From Oceanobacillus kimchii X50 (GTDB lineage Bacteria; Bacillota; Bacilli; Bacillales; Amphibacillaceae): a DNA stretch of 64,000 bases. This document shows, in pieces, positions 35,401 to 44,689 of this stretch. The notes beneath the pieces were generated by a model. That model searched no databases and was not told where the DNA came from. It was given only the letters and a program-made list of their open reading frames with translations. Within the stretch, counting starts at the first letter, position 1. Each line of letters opens with the position of its first letter. Made by a program: the position numbers and the translations under genes. The stretch spans positions 402,783 to 466,782 of the forward strand of contig NZ_CM001792.1 in assembly GCF_000340475.1 (NCBI RefSeq), in the 5' to 3' direction.

Positions 35401-35436
35401 TTATAGATTCTTTACGGGTTTTCGTTTAATCTATAA
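35401..35436. promoter_or_regulatory. Inverted repeat upstream of the MFS drug exporter gene
   Basis: Perfect 9-bp inverted repeat TTATAGATT / AATCTATAA with an 18-base spacer, 43 bases before the exporter start. Possible repressor operator or leader hairpin; no regulator gene is adjacent. Confidence 0.35.
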
Positions 35437-35478
35437 GAAGTGTTTTAATTTTTATGTTTATTAAAGGGGGACATCATC

Positions 35479-36891
35479 GTGAATCAAATCCATCGACCAA
35501 CCGTAGTAGCACTATTATTAGCTGGTTCTTTTATTGCAATTTTAAATCAAACGCTAATGATAACAGCCATTCCCCCAATAATTATAGAAATGGGTATTAC
35601 GGCAAATAGTGCTCAATGGTTAACAACAGTTTTTATGCTTGTAAATGGAATCATGATTCCAGTAAGTGCGTTCTTGATTGAACGATTTACAACCAGACAA
35701 TTATTTATGTCAGCAATGGGGATCTTTGCTATAGGAACATTAGTGGCAGGTGTAGCCCCTGTTTTTGAGATGTTATTAGTTGGAAGAGTTATTCAATCTA
35801 TTGGAGCAGGGGTAATGCTGCCACTTATGACGACAGTATTCTTACTGATTTTTCCAATTAATCGCCGTGGCTCTGTAATGGGGTTAATTGGTTTAGTTAT
35901 TTCTTTTGCTCCAGCTATCGGTCCAGCATTATCCGGATGGGTAACAGGACATTTTTCTTGGAGATATTTGTTCTTTATTATCTTCCCGATTGCAGTCATT
36001 GATATGATTATCGCTTACTTTGCTTTAAAAAATGTAACAGAGGTAAAAAAGACAAAGCTCGATATCCCATCGGTTATTCTATCTTCGTTTGGGTTTGGTG
36101 GAATTTTATATGGTGTGACCAATGCAGGGAATTATGGCTGGGGAGCATCAATTACACTAATAACACTGGCTATTGGCGTTATCTCATTAACATTATTTAT
36201 TTTGAGACAGTTAAAACTAACACATCCAATGCTAGAATTTCGTGTGTTCAAATATGCCATTTTCCCGTTCAGTGTTTTTATTGGTTCGATAACATTTATG
36301 GGACTTATTGGTACAGAGACGTTAATTCCATTATTTATGCAGAATATGCGTGAATTCAGTGCATTTCAAGCGGGGATGGCAATGTTGCCAGGTGCATTAG
36401 TAACTGGATTTCTAGCACCTATAATTGGTAGAATGTTTGATCGATATGGTGGTAAGTGGATTGTCCTTCCAGGTGTAGTCATAATTACCTTGGCCACTGT
36501 TCCATTCATTTTTATAGATACAGAAACGACGTTTGCATTTATAACTACTTTGTATGCCGTTCGAATGTTAGGTTTAGCATTGATTATGATGCCGATACAG
36601 ACTGCTGCACTGAATCAGCTGCCTAATAATTTAATACCTCATGGAGCAGCAATGGATGGTACGATGCGTATGACAGCAGCTTCTGTAGGAACTGCTGTCT
36701 TGGTTACTGTAATGACCTCAGTAGAATCCATGGCAGAAAATCAAGTGGCTCGCCCGGATATTTTAGGTGTGAATGTGTCATTTTCTGTAATTGCAGTGTT
36801 AGGACTATGTACGATTATTGCCTATTTCTTTATTAAGTTCGACCCATCACCGGCTAAAATAGCAAAGATGGAAGAAGACAAGTCAAATTAA
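35479..36891 (+). CDS. MFS multidrug exporter, DHA2 (LmrB/EmrB) family
   Basis: 470 aa with 14 predicted helices. Motif C-like FAPAIGPALSGWVTGHFSWR near residues 150-169 marks drug:proton antiporters; AILNQTLMITAIPPI at the N-terminus is typical of LmrB-type DHA2 proteins. GTG start after AAAGGGGGAC. The Tn3-family element is inserted only 108 bases upstream, so its native upstream control region has been displaced by 9.4 kb. Substrates are not predictable. Confidence 0.9.
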   Translation: MNQIHRPTVVALLLAGSFIAILNQTLMITAIPPIIIEMGITANSAQWLTTVFMLVNGIMIPVSAFLIERFTTRQLFMSAMGIFAIGTLVAGVAPVFEMLLVGRVIQSIGAGVMLPLMTTVFLLIFPINRRGSVMGLIGLVISFAPAIGPALSGWVTGHFSWRYLFFIIFPIAVIDMIIAYFALKNVTEVKKTKLDIPSVILSSFGFGGILYGVTNAGNYGWGASITLITLAIGVISLTLFILRQLKLTHPMLEFRVFKYAIFPFSVFIGSITFMGLIGTETLIPLFMQNMREFSAFQAGMAMLPGALVTGFLAPIIGRMFDRYGGKWIVLPGVVIITLATVPFIFIDTETTFAFITTLYAVRMLGLALIMMPIQTAALNQLPNNLIPHGAAMDGTMRMTAASVGTAVLVTVMTSVESMAENQVARPDILGVNVSFSVIAVLGLCTIIAYFFIKFDPSPAKIAKMEEDKSN

Positions 36892-36905
36892 AGTATCGAC
36901 GTGTG

Positions 36906-36960
36906 TAAAACTGGTTGTTGTTGATTTATGTTCAAGGTGAACGATACCAGTTTTAAAAAA
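36906..36960 (+). terminator. Terminator after the MFS exporter gene
   Basis: AAAACTGGT pairs with ACCAGTTTT across a 30-base loop, followed by A-rich sequence. A second, stronger hairpin follows at 36982. Confidence 0.5.
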
Positions 36961-36981
36961 TATACGTGGATTTTTGTAAAG

Positions 36982-37038
36982 ATGACAGCCGGCGATCTCC
37001 CGATACACAAGACGGGGGGATCACCGGCTGTCATTTTT
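36982..37038. terminator. Strong bidirectional terminator between convergent genes
   Basis: Long GC-rich stem beginning ATGACAGCCGG and ending CCGGCTGTCAT, extended inwards by GATC and CCC/GGG pairs, followed by TTTTTTA. Serves the exporter gene and the convergent permease gene. Confidence 0.85.
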
Positions 37039-37081
37039 TAATAATAAAAAGAAGTTTGCTGAAATTGAGGCAGATACTCGT

Positions 37082-38491
37082 TTATGCGCTCTTATTCACT
37101 TCTTTTTTCATGTAATCATCTGTATTTTTCTTTCCATATTTCCTCATCGAGTAATTGTATAAAACAAATCCTAATATAATCCAAGTACCGATGATAAGCC
37201 ATTCATAGGGCCAGATTAACGCAGATGGCATACCTGGAAGATAAAGAATCGTTACACCAATAGCCATAATGGTCGCTATCCAACCAATCGTAGTTCCACC
37301 AGGAAGGCGAAAGGGTCGTTGCATCTCTGGTGCTTTCTTTCGCAATATTATAAAGGATATAGTAACCATTAACCAAGCAACAACAAGTCCAAGACCACCT
37401 GCATTGACTAACCAAACAAGAGCTGGTCTTCCTAAAAGCGGAGCCGCCGTCGATAATACTGCAATTAACAAAATAGCTTTATGGGGAGTATTATATTTAG
37501 GATGTAATTGCCCGAGAGATTTAGGGAGCATTCCAGCCTTTGCTAAAGCATATATTGCCCTGCTACCTCCAACATAAAATCCGATCCAACTTGTCAATAT
37601 CCCACCGATACCACCTAAGACAAGAAAATTACCCATCATTTCACTATTTCCAAAAGCCTTTGCCACCGCATCTGCTGTAACTAAATTGGATGCATTGATT
37701 TCTGACGGAGTTAACATTCTAGAAACACCAAAAATTATCGCTATATACCAAATTACAGCTACTACTACAGATAAGATTAGTAATTGCCCGATTTTTTTAT
37801 TTGGTAGATTAATTTCTTCGGCAGCTTGTGGTATGACATCAAAACCAACAAACATAAAAGAAGTCATCATAAGAACTGTCATGATTCCTGTCATTCCTGT
37901 TTCAAAAAGCGGATTCATATTGCTCATATTACCGCTAAATGTACTTCCAGTAATAAGCATGATTCCTGCAATGAGAATTAGTATGGTTAAGATGAAATTT
38001 ATTATAGATGATAGTTTAATTCCTCTATAATTAATCCATGCAACCAATACCGAACCAATAATCCCCACACCAGCCCAAGTTAATGTGACATCCCAACCGG
38101 CAATTGTATAGAGGTATCCTTGACTATAATTGGGGACAAGGTACTCGAAAACAGTTGGTAAGGCTACTGCTTCAAAAGCAATAACTGAAACATAACCAAG
38201 AATAATTGCCCAAGTGGCTATGAATGATGTTACTCTTCCCATTGCCTTGTATGTGTACACATGTTCTCCTCCGACAAATGGAAGTGCAGAGGACAGTTCT
38301 GCGTATGTTAAACCAACAAATACGACAAGTAGGCCGCCGAGTAAAAATGCGATAATTGCTCCGAGTGCTCCAGCTTCCGTTATCCATAAACCAGAAGTAA
38401 CTACCCATCCCCAACCAATCATTGCTCCAAATGCAAGGGCAAAAACATCTTTTTTATCCAACGATTTTAATAGCTTTTCCGAGTTGTTCAT
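37082..38491 (-). CDS. APC-superfamily amino acid/amine permease
   Basis: 469 aa with 12 predicted helices. The helix-1 motif AFGAMIGWGWVVTSG near residues 19-33 is the APC substrate-binding break, and VGFDVIPQAAEEINLPNKK near 210-228 is the helix-6 region and following loop. Close to the YkbA/ethanolamine-like group, but substrate uncertain. It follows a class III aminotransferase by about 50 bases on the same strand, so an amine or omega-amino acid imported here is probably the aminotransferase substrate (inference). ATG after CTAGGGGGAATTGG. Confidence 0.88.
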   Translation of the reverse strand: MNNSEKLLKSLDKKDVFALAFGAMIGWGWVVTSGLWITEAGALGAIIAFLLGGLLVVFVGLTYAELSSALPFVGGEHVYTYKAMGRVTSFIATWAIILGYVSVIAFEAVALPTVFEYLVPNYSQGYLYTIAGWDVTLTWAGVGIIGSVLVAWINYRGIKLSSIINFILTILILIAGIMLITGSTFSGNMSNMNPLFETGMTGIMTVLMMTSFMFVGFDVIPQAAEEINLPNKKIGQLLILSVVVAVIWYIAIIFGVSRMLTPSEINASNLVTADAVAKAFGNSEMMGNFLVLGGIGGILTSWIGFYVGGSRAIYALAKAGMLPKSLGQLHPKYNTPHKAILLIAVLSTAAPLLGRPALVWLVNAGGLGLVVAWLMVTISFIILRKKAPEMQRPFRLPGGTTIGWIATIMAIGVTILYLPGMPSALIWPYEWLIIGTWIILGFVLYNYSMRKYGKKNTDDYMKKEVNKSA

Positions 38492-38540
38492 CCAATTCCC
38501 CCTAGAAATAGTTGATTTATTATATCGTCTCGTGTCTTGA

Positions 38541-39887
38541 TTAATCTTGGGCTACACCTAGTTTTTGTTGAACAAATAATATGGCGTCACTTATTCGAGA
38601 GATAAGTTCATTAACTTCTTGTTTTGTAATAATTAACGGTGGGGCAAAACATAAGATGTTCGAACCATCGTAAGTGACCCCTCTTGATATTACTCCTCGT
38701 TCATGTAGTGCATTAATAACAACATTGGTTATACCAACATCTGGAGAGAATGGTTGACTGGTGGAAGAATCTTGTACAAGTTCAATAGCTCCTATTAATC
38801 CGATTGCTCTAACTTCTCCAACAATAGACGATTTTTTTTGGATTTTTTGGAAGCCATTCAGTAATTCCAATCCTCTTTCTTTTGCGTTAGTGACAAGTGA
38901 TTCTTGTTCAATGATTTCTATATTTTTTAATGCAACTGCAGCAGCTGTAGGATGACCACTATAGGTAAATCCATGGAAAAGAGTTCCTTTTGATTTTTCT
39001 TTTAAAACAGTGTGAATATGATCGGATACGACAACACCGCCCATGGGAATATATCCACTAGTAACACCTTTAGCAAAGGTCATTGCATCCGGTATAACAT
39101 GCCAATTTTCCATACCAAACATGGTTCCTGTTCTCCCGAAACCGGTAATTACCTCATCAGCAATAAAAAGGATATTATAGAAGTCGCAAAGTTCTCTTAC
39201 TGCCTCCAAATAATCTGTAGGCGGAATCAATACACCTCCAGCTCCTTGAACAGGCTCTACAATAATTGCTGCTATAGTCTCTTTAGTTTCTTGTTCTATC
39301 ATGGATTGTAACGATGTGATTGCTTTTTCTGTAGTTGAACGATAAGGTGTTTCTACATGTAAAAAGTCATTCATCAAATGACCCGCCATATTCCAAAATT
39401 CAGGTATGCCAGTTATACTTGTAGAGGCGGCAGCCACTCCATGGTATCCTCTTTTTAAAGAAATGATTTTTCTTTTGGTGGGTTTGTTTTGTATTTTCCA
39501 GTAATGACGTGAAAGTTTTACAGCGGAGTCATTTGACTCTGATCCGCCTGAAGTGAAGAAGACAGCATTTAATCCTTGTGGAGTAAGTTCTGAAATTTTC
39601 TTTGCTAATCGTATAGCTGGCTCATGACTAAATGTTGAAAAAGCAGAACTGAAAGCTAGTTTTTTCATTTGTTCTGATGCTACTTCCGCTAATTCAGTTC
39701 TTCCATGTCCGATATTTACATTCCAAAGTGAAGAAACTGCATCGATATATTCTTTGTTATTGGTATCTGTAACATAGATACCATCACCCTTAGCCATAAT
39801 TGACTTAGCTCCATCTGTTTGTTGCTGTATAATGGATGACGTAGGGTGAATAAAATGTTTTTTATCTAATTCAAATAAATCTTCCAT
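38541..39887 (-). CDS. Class III PLP-dependent aminotransferase (omega-aminotransferase)
   Basis: 448 aa. The PLP site is seen as FIADEVITGFGRTG near residues 238-251 and the Schiff-base lysine in TFAKGVTSGYIPMGG near 270-284. Also SGGSESNDSAVKLSRHYW and LKRGYHGVAAASTSITG. These enzymes move the terminal amino group of amines or omega-amino acids (putrescine, beta-alanine, taurine) to pyruvate or oxoglutarate. ATG after AATAGGGAGG. First gene of a two-gene unit with the permease, behind a structured leader. Confidence 0.9.
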   Translation of the reverse strand: MEDLFELDKKHFIHPTSSIIQQQTDGAKSIMAKGDGIYVTDTNNKEYIDAVSSLWNVNIGHGRTELAEVASEQMKKLAFSSAFSTFSHEPAIRLAKKISELTPQGLNAVFFTSGGSESNDSAVKLSRHYWKIQNKPTKRKIISLKRGYHGVAAASTSITGIPEFWNMAGHLMNDFLHVETPYRSTTEKAITSLQSMIEQETKETIAAIIVEPVQGAGGVLIPPTDYLEAVRELCDFYNILFIADEVITGFGRTGTMFGMENWHVIPDAMTFAKGVTSGYIPMGGVVVSDHIHTVLKEKSKGTLFHGFTYSGHPTAAAVALKNIEIIEQESLVTNAKERGLELLNGFQKIQKKSSIVGEVRAIGLIGAIELVQDSSTSQPFSPDVGITNVVINALHERGVISRGVTYDGSNILCFAPPLIITKQEVNELISRISDAILFVQQKLGVAQD

Positions 39888-39910
39888 TAAAAAACCTCCC
39901 TATTAAAATA

Positions 39911-40003
39911 CAAAAACCAGTCATAAAGACAGAGTTGACCCGTCGATATAACTGGTTCTTGATCTAATTTCGTGCTTTACGGGTGAAGTAAAGTCAATTA
40001 GAT
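39911..40003 (-). promoter_or_regulatory. Structured leader upstream of the aminotransferase gene (candidate attenuator or riboswitch)
   Basis: On the minus strand, an outer stem ATCTAATT/AATTAGAT encloses hairpin CTTTAC-TTCACCC-GTAAAG. A second hairpin AACCAGT...ACTGGTT follows, with an inner GAC/GTC stem and loop beginning GGGTCAAC, and is trailed by TTTTTGTATTTT like a terminator. The loop bases ACCC and GGGT are complementary, permitting a loop-loop contact. It ends about 15 bases before the ribosome binding site. The structure is drawn by eye; function is inference. Confidence 0.5.
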
Positions 40004-40189
40004 TCAACAATTATTGGTTTATATTTTACAGAAAATTTAAACATCTATCAATAGTTAAATTTAATCATTTTATTAATGGAATTATTACTTGAGTTATCAA
40101 GCTCTATTTAAAAGCGAATAATTAGTGATACTTCATTTCAAACGTGTTTTACTAGATAATAACAGTAGAAAGCTGATGGGGGCGAGTGA

Positions 40190-41116
40190 ATGTCAGATTT
40201 AACTGAATCGATGAAGGCGTGGGTATTAGATCATTTTCCAGAGGATTCATTTATTACGACAATTAATTGTTTGAAAGGGAGTACTACTGCTACTTTATTT
40301 GAACTAACAATAGGACATCCTGATAAGATGGAAAACCAAGTGGTATTAAGACAATATAATAAACTTGATACTGTGGGGAAAAATGAAGCAATTGCGTGGG
40401 TGGAAAACGAAGCGAAAAGTTTGGTCGTAGCTAATTCATTGCGGGTCAGTAGTCCAAAATTAATTGGAATAGATAAGTATGGTGAAGTAAGTGGATATTC
40501 ACTGTTATTAATGAGCAAGTTACCTGGGAAAGTGGAATTAAACCCGTATTCCATGTCGGCATGGCTTGAAAAGCTTGCCATAACGTTAGTTAAGATACAC
40601 AAAAACGATATAAATAATTTTTCAAGTAAACATTATCGCTATCAACAATCAGATGATCTAAACATTCCAGTTTGGTCTCAAAATCCAGAAATTTGGAAAG
40701 CGTTATTTGAAATTGCAAAGCAACCAGAACCAATGTATGATCCAATATTTATTCATCGTGATTTTCATCCTGTAAATGTGCTGTGGCAAGATGGGGAGGT
40801 GACTGGTGTAGTTGATTGGGCAAATGGTTGTATCGGACATGCAGGTATTGATCTTGGACATTGTCGTTGGAATTTAGCAATGATTTATGGTGTGTATGAA
40901 GCAGATCTTTTCTTAGAGTACTATTTAAACCATGCCGGAAGTAGATTTCGATATGATATGTATTGGGATAATGTTTCTCTGATGGATGTTTTTATGGATA
41001 GACCATCTGTTTATCCTGGATGGGCAGAGTTTGGACGGAAGGAAATAACAAAAGAGGTCTTAATTGAGAGAATGGATCAATATGCTCTATCTTTATTCAA
41101 TAGAATAAAACAGTAA
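40190..41116 (+). CDS. Aminoglycoside phosphotransferase (APH)-fold kinase
   Basis: 308 aa protein-kinase-like fold. The catalytic loop is FIHRDFHPVNVLW near residues 187-199 (Brenner-type HxDxxxxN) and the metal-binding segment is GVVDWANGCIGHAGIDLGH near 207-225. These enzymes phosphorylate small molecules such as aminoglycosides, choline or homoserine; the substrate is unknown here. ATG after GGGGGCGAGTGA. Divergent from the aminotransferase gene and followed by its own terminator. Resistance function should not be assumed. Confidence 0.82.
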   Translation: MSDLTESMKAWVLDHFPEDSFITTINCLKGSTTATLFELTIGHPDKMENQVVLRQYNKLDTVGKNEAIAWVENEAKSLVVANSLRVSSPKLIGIDKYGEVSGYSLLLMSKLPGKVELNPYSMSAWLEKLAITLVKIHKNDINNFSSKHYRYQQSDDLNIPVWSQNPEIWKALFEIAKQPEPMYDPIFIHRDFHPVNVLWQDGEVTGVVDWANGCIGHAGIDLGHCRWNLAMIYGVYEADLFLEYYLNHAGSRFRYDMYWDNVSLMDVFMDRPSVYPGWAEFGRKEITKEVLIERMDQYALSLFNRIKQ

Positions 41117-41118
41117 AA

Positions 41119-41184
41119 TAAGGCGCTAGGAAGTTACAAATAACTCATAGGTAGATTCTTTAATTTGTATGACCTAGCGCTTTA
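41119..41184. terminator. Terminator between APH-like gene and aldA
   Basis: AAGGCGCTAGG pairs with CCTAGCGCTTT across a long A/T-rich loop, between convergent genes. Confidence 0.6.
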
Positions 41185-41200
41185 ATTTAATTTAAATTAA

Positions 41201-42655
41201 TTATTTGTATTGAATGTAGACAACATGTGTTTGTAGAAATTCTTCTAACCCATGCTTACCGTCTGCTCCTCCAATTCCTGATTTTTTCCAACCAGCATGG
41301 AATCCTTGTATTGCTTCGAAACTTTCTCTATTAACATATGTTTCTCCGAATTCTAATTCATTACTAGCGCGCATCATGTAATTCACGTTATTTGTAAAGA
41401 TAGCCGAAGTTAGTCCATATTGACAGTCATTTGCCAATTCAATCGCTTCATCCAATGAAGTAAAAGTAGCAATTGGTAATACAGGTCCAAACACTTCTTC
41501 TTTCATAATTTCAAAACTATTATCGACATTTGTAAGTACAGTAGGTTCATAATAGTATCCAGCATCAGTATTTACTCGGTTTCCACCTGTTAATACAGTT
41601 GCGCCATTTTCTACTGCACGATTAACCATGTCTTCTACATTTTTAAGACCTGCTTCATTTGATAGTGGTCCCATATCGACTTGTTCATCTCCAAGAGGAT
41701 TGCCATAACTAACATTGGACATCGCTTTTGTAATTTTTTCAATAAATTCATCAGCCACATCTTCATGTACATAGACTCTTTCTGTACAGTTACAAACCTG
41801 TCCCGTATTGATGATTCGAGAGTCAAGAACGGATTTTACAGCCAAGTCAATATCTGCGTCCTCCATAACTATCGAAGGCGCTTTACCCCCCAATTCAAGA
41901 GACACTTTTGTGATATTTTTCGATGCTTTCTCCATTACTCTTGAACCAGCTTCTGTACTTCCTGTTAAGCTTATCATTCCGATTTTTTCGTTTTTAGACA
42001 ATTCTTCACCAACAACGCTTCCTGAGCCAGTAACTATATTAATAACACCTTTTGGTAAACCGACTTTATCTAAAATCTTTGCAAAAGCTAAAGCATTATT
42101 AGGAGAAACACTACTTGGTTTAATTACAATCGTATTTCCAGATAATATTGCAGGTGCAGCTTTTCGTGCAATTAAGAAGAATGGGAAATTCCAAGGTAAT
42201 ATACCAGCTACAACACCAATTGGTTGTTTGAATACAAGGATGTTTTCATTCTCTCTATCACTTGGTACGATTTCACCTTCATACTTTCTCGCCCAACCAG
42301 CAATATATTCAAAGTACTCAGCAGTAACACTGACCTCTACAACAGCTTGATCAAGAGGTTTCCCCATTTCCTCAGAAATAATCTTTGCATATTCATCAAT
42401 GTTTGATCTGATCTCCTTACTTATTGCAAATAAATAAGTTGCTCGTTCGCTTGATGGAAGCTTTGCCCACTCTTTTTGCGCTTGTACAGACCCATCGATT
42501 GCTCTTCTAGTATCTTCTAAGCTAGCTTTTGGAACTTTCGAAATTACTTCCTCTGTTGCAGGATTTGTAACGTCAAGTGTTTCATTACTACTAGCATGGA
42601 CAAACTCTCCATTAATGTACATTTGATATGTTGTTATCGCTTTCAATTCTGACAT
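41201..42655 (-). CDS. aldA: L-lactaldehyde dehydrogenase (AldA type)
   Basis: 484 aa aldehyde dehydrogenase with catalytic Cys288 (NTGQVCNC) and Glu254 (VSLELGGKAP). The C-terminal FEAIQGFHAGWKKSGIGGAD and GLEEFLQTHVVYIQ closely follow E. coli AldA. It oxidises the L-lactaldehyde released by rhamnulose-1-phosphate aldolase to L-lactate. It is divergent from the rhamnose genes, and its promoter carries the same T-rich element found upstream of rhaM and rhaB. Confidence 0.9.
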   Translation of the reverse strand: MSELKAITTYQMYINGEFVHASSNETLDVTNPATEEVISKVPKASLEDTRRAIDGSVQAQKEWAKLPSSERATYLFAISKEIRSNIDEYAKIISEEMGKPLDQAVVEVSVTAEYFEYIAGWARKYEGEIVPSDRENENILVFKQPIGVVAGILPWNFPFFLIARKAAPAILSGNTIVIKPSSVSPNNALAFAKILDKVGLPKGVINIVTGSGSVVGEELSKNEKIGMISLTGSTEAGSRVMEKASKNITKVSLELGGKAPSIVMEDADIDLAVKSVLDSRIINTGQVCNCTERVYVHEDVADEFIEKITKAMSNVSYGNPLGDEQVDMGPLSNEAGLKNVEDMVNRAVENGATVLTGGNRVNTDAGYYYEPTVLTNVDNSFEIMKEEVFGPVLPIATFTSLDEAIELANDCQYGLTSAIFTNNVNYMMRASNELEFGETYVNRESFEAIQGFHAGWKKSGIGGADGKHGLEEFLQTHVVYIQYK

Positions 42656-42692
42656 ATTTTCTCATCCTTTCTATTATTCAGAAGTTATTATA

Positions 42693-42745
42693 ATACTAGA
42701 CAGAAAAAAAGAGACTGTCAACAAAAAAACAAACATAAACAGAAA
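42693..42745 (-). promoter_or_regulatory. aldA promoter with rhamnose-regulon element
   Basis: Minus strand: TTGACA (42721-42716), 17 bases, TAGTAT (42698-42693). Directly upstream of the -35 is a T-rich segment TGTTTATGTTTGTTTTTTTG, the same arrangement as at rhaM and rhaB. Confidence 0.65.
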
Positions 42746-42877
42746 TTAATAGCTTTGTTTATATTGATAAACATATGAATATATATATAAAATATGCTTT
42801 AAATTAGAGGTTAAAATGGAAGTGTGGTAATTGATTGAGATGAAATAAAAAATTTAAATATATAAACAAAACATTTC

Positions 42878-42960
42878 AAAAATAAAATTGTTTATTTGTG
42901 TTGACTTCGAAATGAAAGCGTATTACTATAAAAGCATCAAGTTAGTGTAATCGTTATCAT
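42878..42960 (+). promoter_or_regulatory. rhaM promoter, T-rich element and two cre-like sites
   Basis: TTGACT (42901-42906), 17 bases, TACTAT (42924-42929). A TTGTTTATTTGTG element abuts the -35. A near-cre ATGAAAGCGTATTAC (42912-42926, one mismatch) overlaps the -10 region, and TGTAATCGTTATCA (42946-42959) matches the cre core consensus TGNAANCGNWNNCA at every position just downstream of the start. CcpA repression is predicted. Confidence 0.7.
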
Positions 42961-42988
42961 TTTTACTGTTCAGAAAGAAGGGGATTTA

Positions 42989-43303
42989 ATGAAGCGAAAA
43001 GGGTTCATTATGACGGTCTATCCGGATAAGCATGATGAATATGAAAAACGACATAATGAAATTTGGCCGGAAATGGTCGAGGAACTAAAGCAACATGGCG
43101 CCCGCAATTACTCGATCTTTTTAGATAAACAAACGAACCAATTATTTGGTTATATAGAAATAGAAAATGAAGAAAAATGGGACAAGATGGCGAAAACTTC
43201 AATCAATCAAAAGTGGTGGGAGTTTATGAAGCCAGTTATGAAAACGAATTCAGATAATAGTCCTGTATCAATAGATTTAAAAGAAGTTTTCCATATGGAC
43301 TAG
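42989..43303 (+). CDS. rhaM: L-rhamnose mutarotase
   Basis: 104 aa, the exact family size. It interconverts alpha- and beta-L-rhamnose. KRKGFIMTVYPDKHDEYEKR (2-21) with HNEIWPEMVEELKQHGARNY and the C-terminal QKWWEFMKPVMKTN are typical of RhaM/YiiL. ATG after AAGAAGGGGATTTA. First gene of a two-gene unit with the MFS transporter. Confidence 0.95.
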   Translation: MKRKGFIMTVYPDKHDEYEKRHNEIWPEMVEELKQHGARNYSIFLDKQTNQLFGYIEIENEEKWDKMAKTSINQKWWEFMKPVMKTNSDNSPVSIDLKEVFHMD

Positions 43304-43318
43304 AGGAGGAAATAAAGA

Positions 43319-44620
43319 ATGGGGAAGCAAAGATTTGCGGCTAAAAACGTGACTGGCTGGAAAGCGACTATTGCAATTGCGATGGCGAATTATATTGAAG
43401 CTGGATCAATTATTGCTGCAGCTAGTAGTCTTACATTATGGCAAGCCTACCTTGGGTTTGATAGTTTAGGAGTTGGGTTGCTTAGTGCACTTAGTGCGAA
43501 CGCTTTAGGTGCAGCAATTGGTGCACTTATTGGAGGGCCCTTAACAGATAAATATGGAAGAAAAATAATTTTTAGTTATGATTTATTAGTTTATATGATT
43601 GGTGTTGCTTTGATTGCAGCATCTGTAAACTTCCCAATGTTGTTAATTGGTACGATCATTACTGGTATTGCGGTGGGGGCCGGAGTTCCGGTTTCTTGGA
43701 CTTATATTGCTGAAGAGTCACCAAAGAAAAAAAGAGCCGCGCATGTTGGGGCCGCTCAGTTAGCCTGGTCGATTGGACCAATGATTACATTTGCTTTAGC
43801 AGTACTTGTAGCGCCGTTAGAGTTATTGGGATCTAGATTAATCTTTATTCACTTATTTATCGTTGCTGGTGTAGCTTTGTATATTCGTAGGGGTCTTCCA
43901 GAATCTAAGATTTGGGAAGAACAAAAAGCGAAAGACGATGCGGATAAAGCAAAAGGTATTGTTAAAAAAGGTACTTTAAAAGAGTTATTTACACTGAAAC
44001 CAAATAGAGAAGCTTTATTCTTATTACTTGGTATTTACTTATTTTGGAACTTAACAGCGGGAGCGATGGGATATTTTATGCCATACATTTATGAAAATGT
44101 AGGTGGTTTAAGTAATATGCAAGCAAACTTATTACAATCGTTCCTATGGATGTTCACCGTGTTAACCACTTTCTTTATCTTCATGAAATTAGGGGATAAA
44201 ATGAGTCGTAAAACATTGTTTACGATTGGTGCACTTATGGGTGTGGCTGCCTGGATAATCTTAACGTTTATGCCAATGACTTGGCCGACGCTGATTGCCT
44301 TTGTTATTTTGTGGGGATCTGCAGCTGGTATTGGTGCTCAAGCATTTTATGCACTTTGGACGAGCGAATTATTCCCAACAAGATATCGTGCAACCGCACA
44401 AGGATTTATGTACTTTATTGTACGAACAGGAATTGCGCTTTGGTCAGTCGCGTTACCAGTAATTATGGACACGTTAGGATTTGTAGTTGCAGGGATTGTA
44501 ATGATTATATTCCTCGTTATCCATTTAGTTATTGGAGTTGTTTTAGCACCTGATACTAGAGGTAAAACATTAACAGAAATTGAAGAAGAGCGTTATGGCA
44601 AAGAGCGAATAGCAAATTAA
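43319..44620 (+). CDS. MFS transporter, probable L-rhamnose importer
   Basis: 433 aa with 12 predicted helices and sugar-porter-like motifs: GGPLTDKYGRKIIF between helices 2 and 3, RRGLPESKIWEEQKA in the central loop and FPTRYRATAQGF in the second half. It starts 15 bases after rhaM with an AGAGGAGGAAA box, and a terminator follows. Its position between rhaM and rhaB strongly suggests rhamnose uptake, although it is not the E. coli RhaT type. Substrate is inference. Confidence 0.85.
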   Translation: MGKQRFAAKNVTGWKATIAIAMANYIEAGSIIAAASSLTLWQAYLGFDSLGVGLLSALSANALGAAIGALIGGPLTDKYGRKIIFSYDLLVYMIGVALIAASVNFPMLLIGTIITGIAVGAGVPVSWTYIAEESPKKKRAAHVGAAQLAWSIGPMITFALAVLVAPLELLGSRLIFIHLFIVAGVALYIRRGLPESKIWEEQKAKDDADKAKGIVKKGTLKELFTLKPNREALFLLLGIYLFWNLTAGAMGYFMPYIYENVGGLSNMQANLLQSFLWMFTVLTTFFIFMKLGDKMSRKTLFTIGALMGVAAWIILTFMPMTWPTLIAFVILWGSAAGIGAQAFYALWTSELFPTRYRATAQGFMYFIVRTGIALWSVALPVIMDTLGFVVAGIVMIIFLVIHLVIGVVLAPDTRGKTLTEIEEERYGKERIAN

Positions 44621-44627
44621 TAGGATA

Positions 44628-44667
44628 CAACAAAAAAAGTAACGGAACTTACGTTGCTTTTTTGTTT
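44628..44667 (+). terminator. Terminator between the rhamnose transporter and rhaB
   Basis: AACAAAAAAAGTAACG pairs with CGTTGCTTTTTTGTT around a 7-base loop, ending in a T-run. rhaB then has its own promoter. Confidence 0.8.
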
Positions 44668-44689
44668 TTATTTGGTAAAAAGGATAGGA

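Noticed and set aside
40190..41116. Antibiotic resistance gene call for the APH-fold kinase.
   Set aside because: The fold covers many metabolic kinases; the context gives no resistance link, so only the fold is reported.
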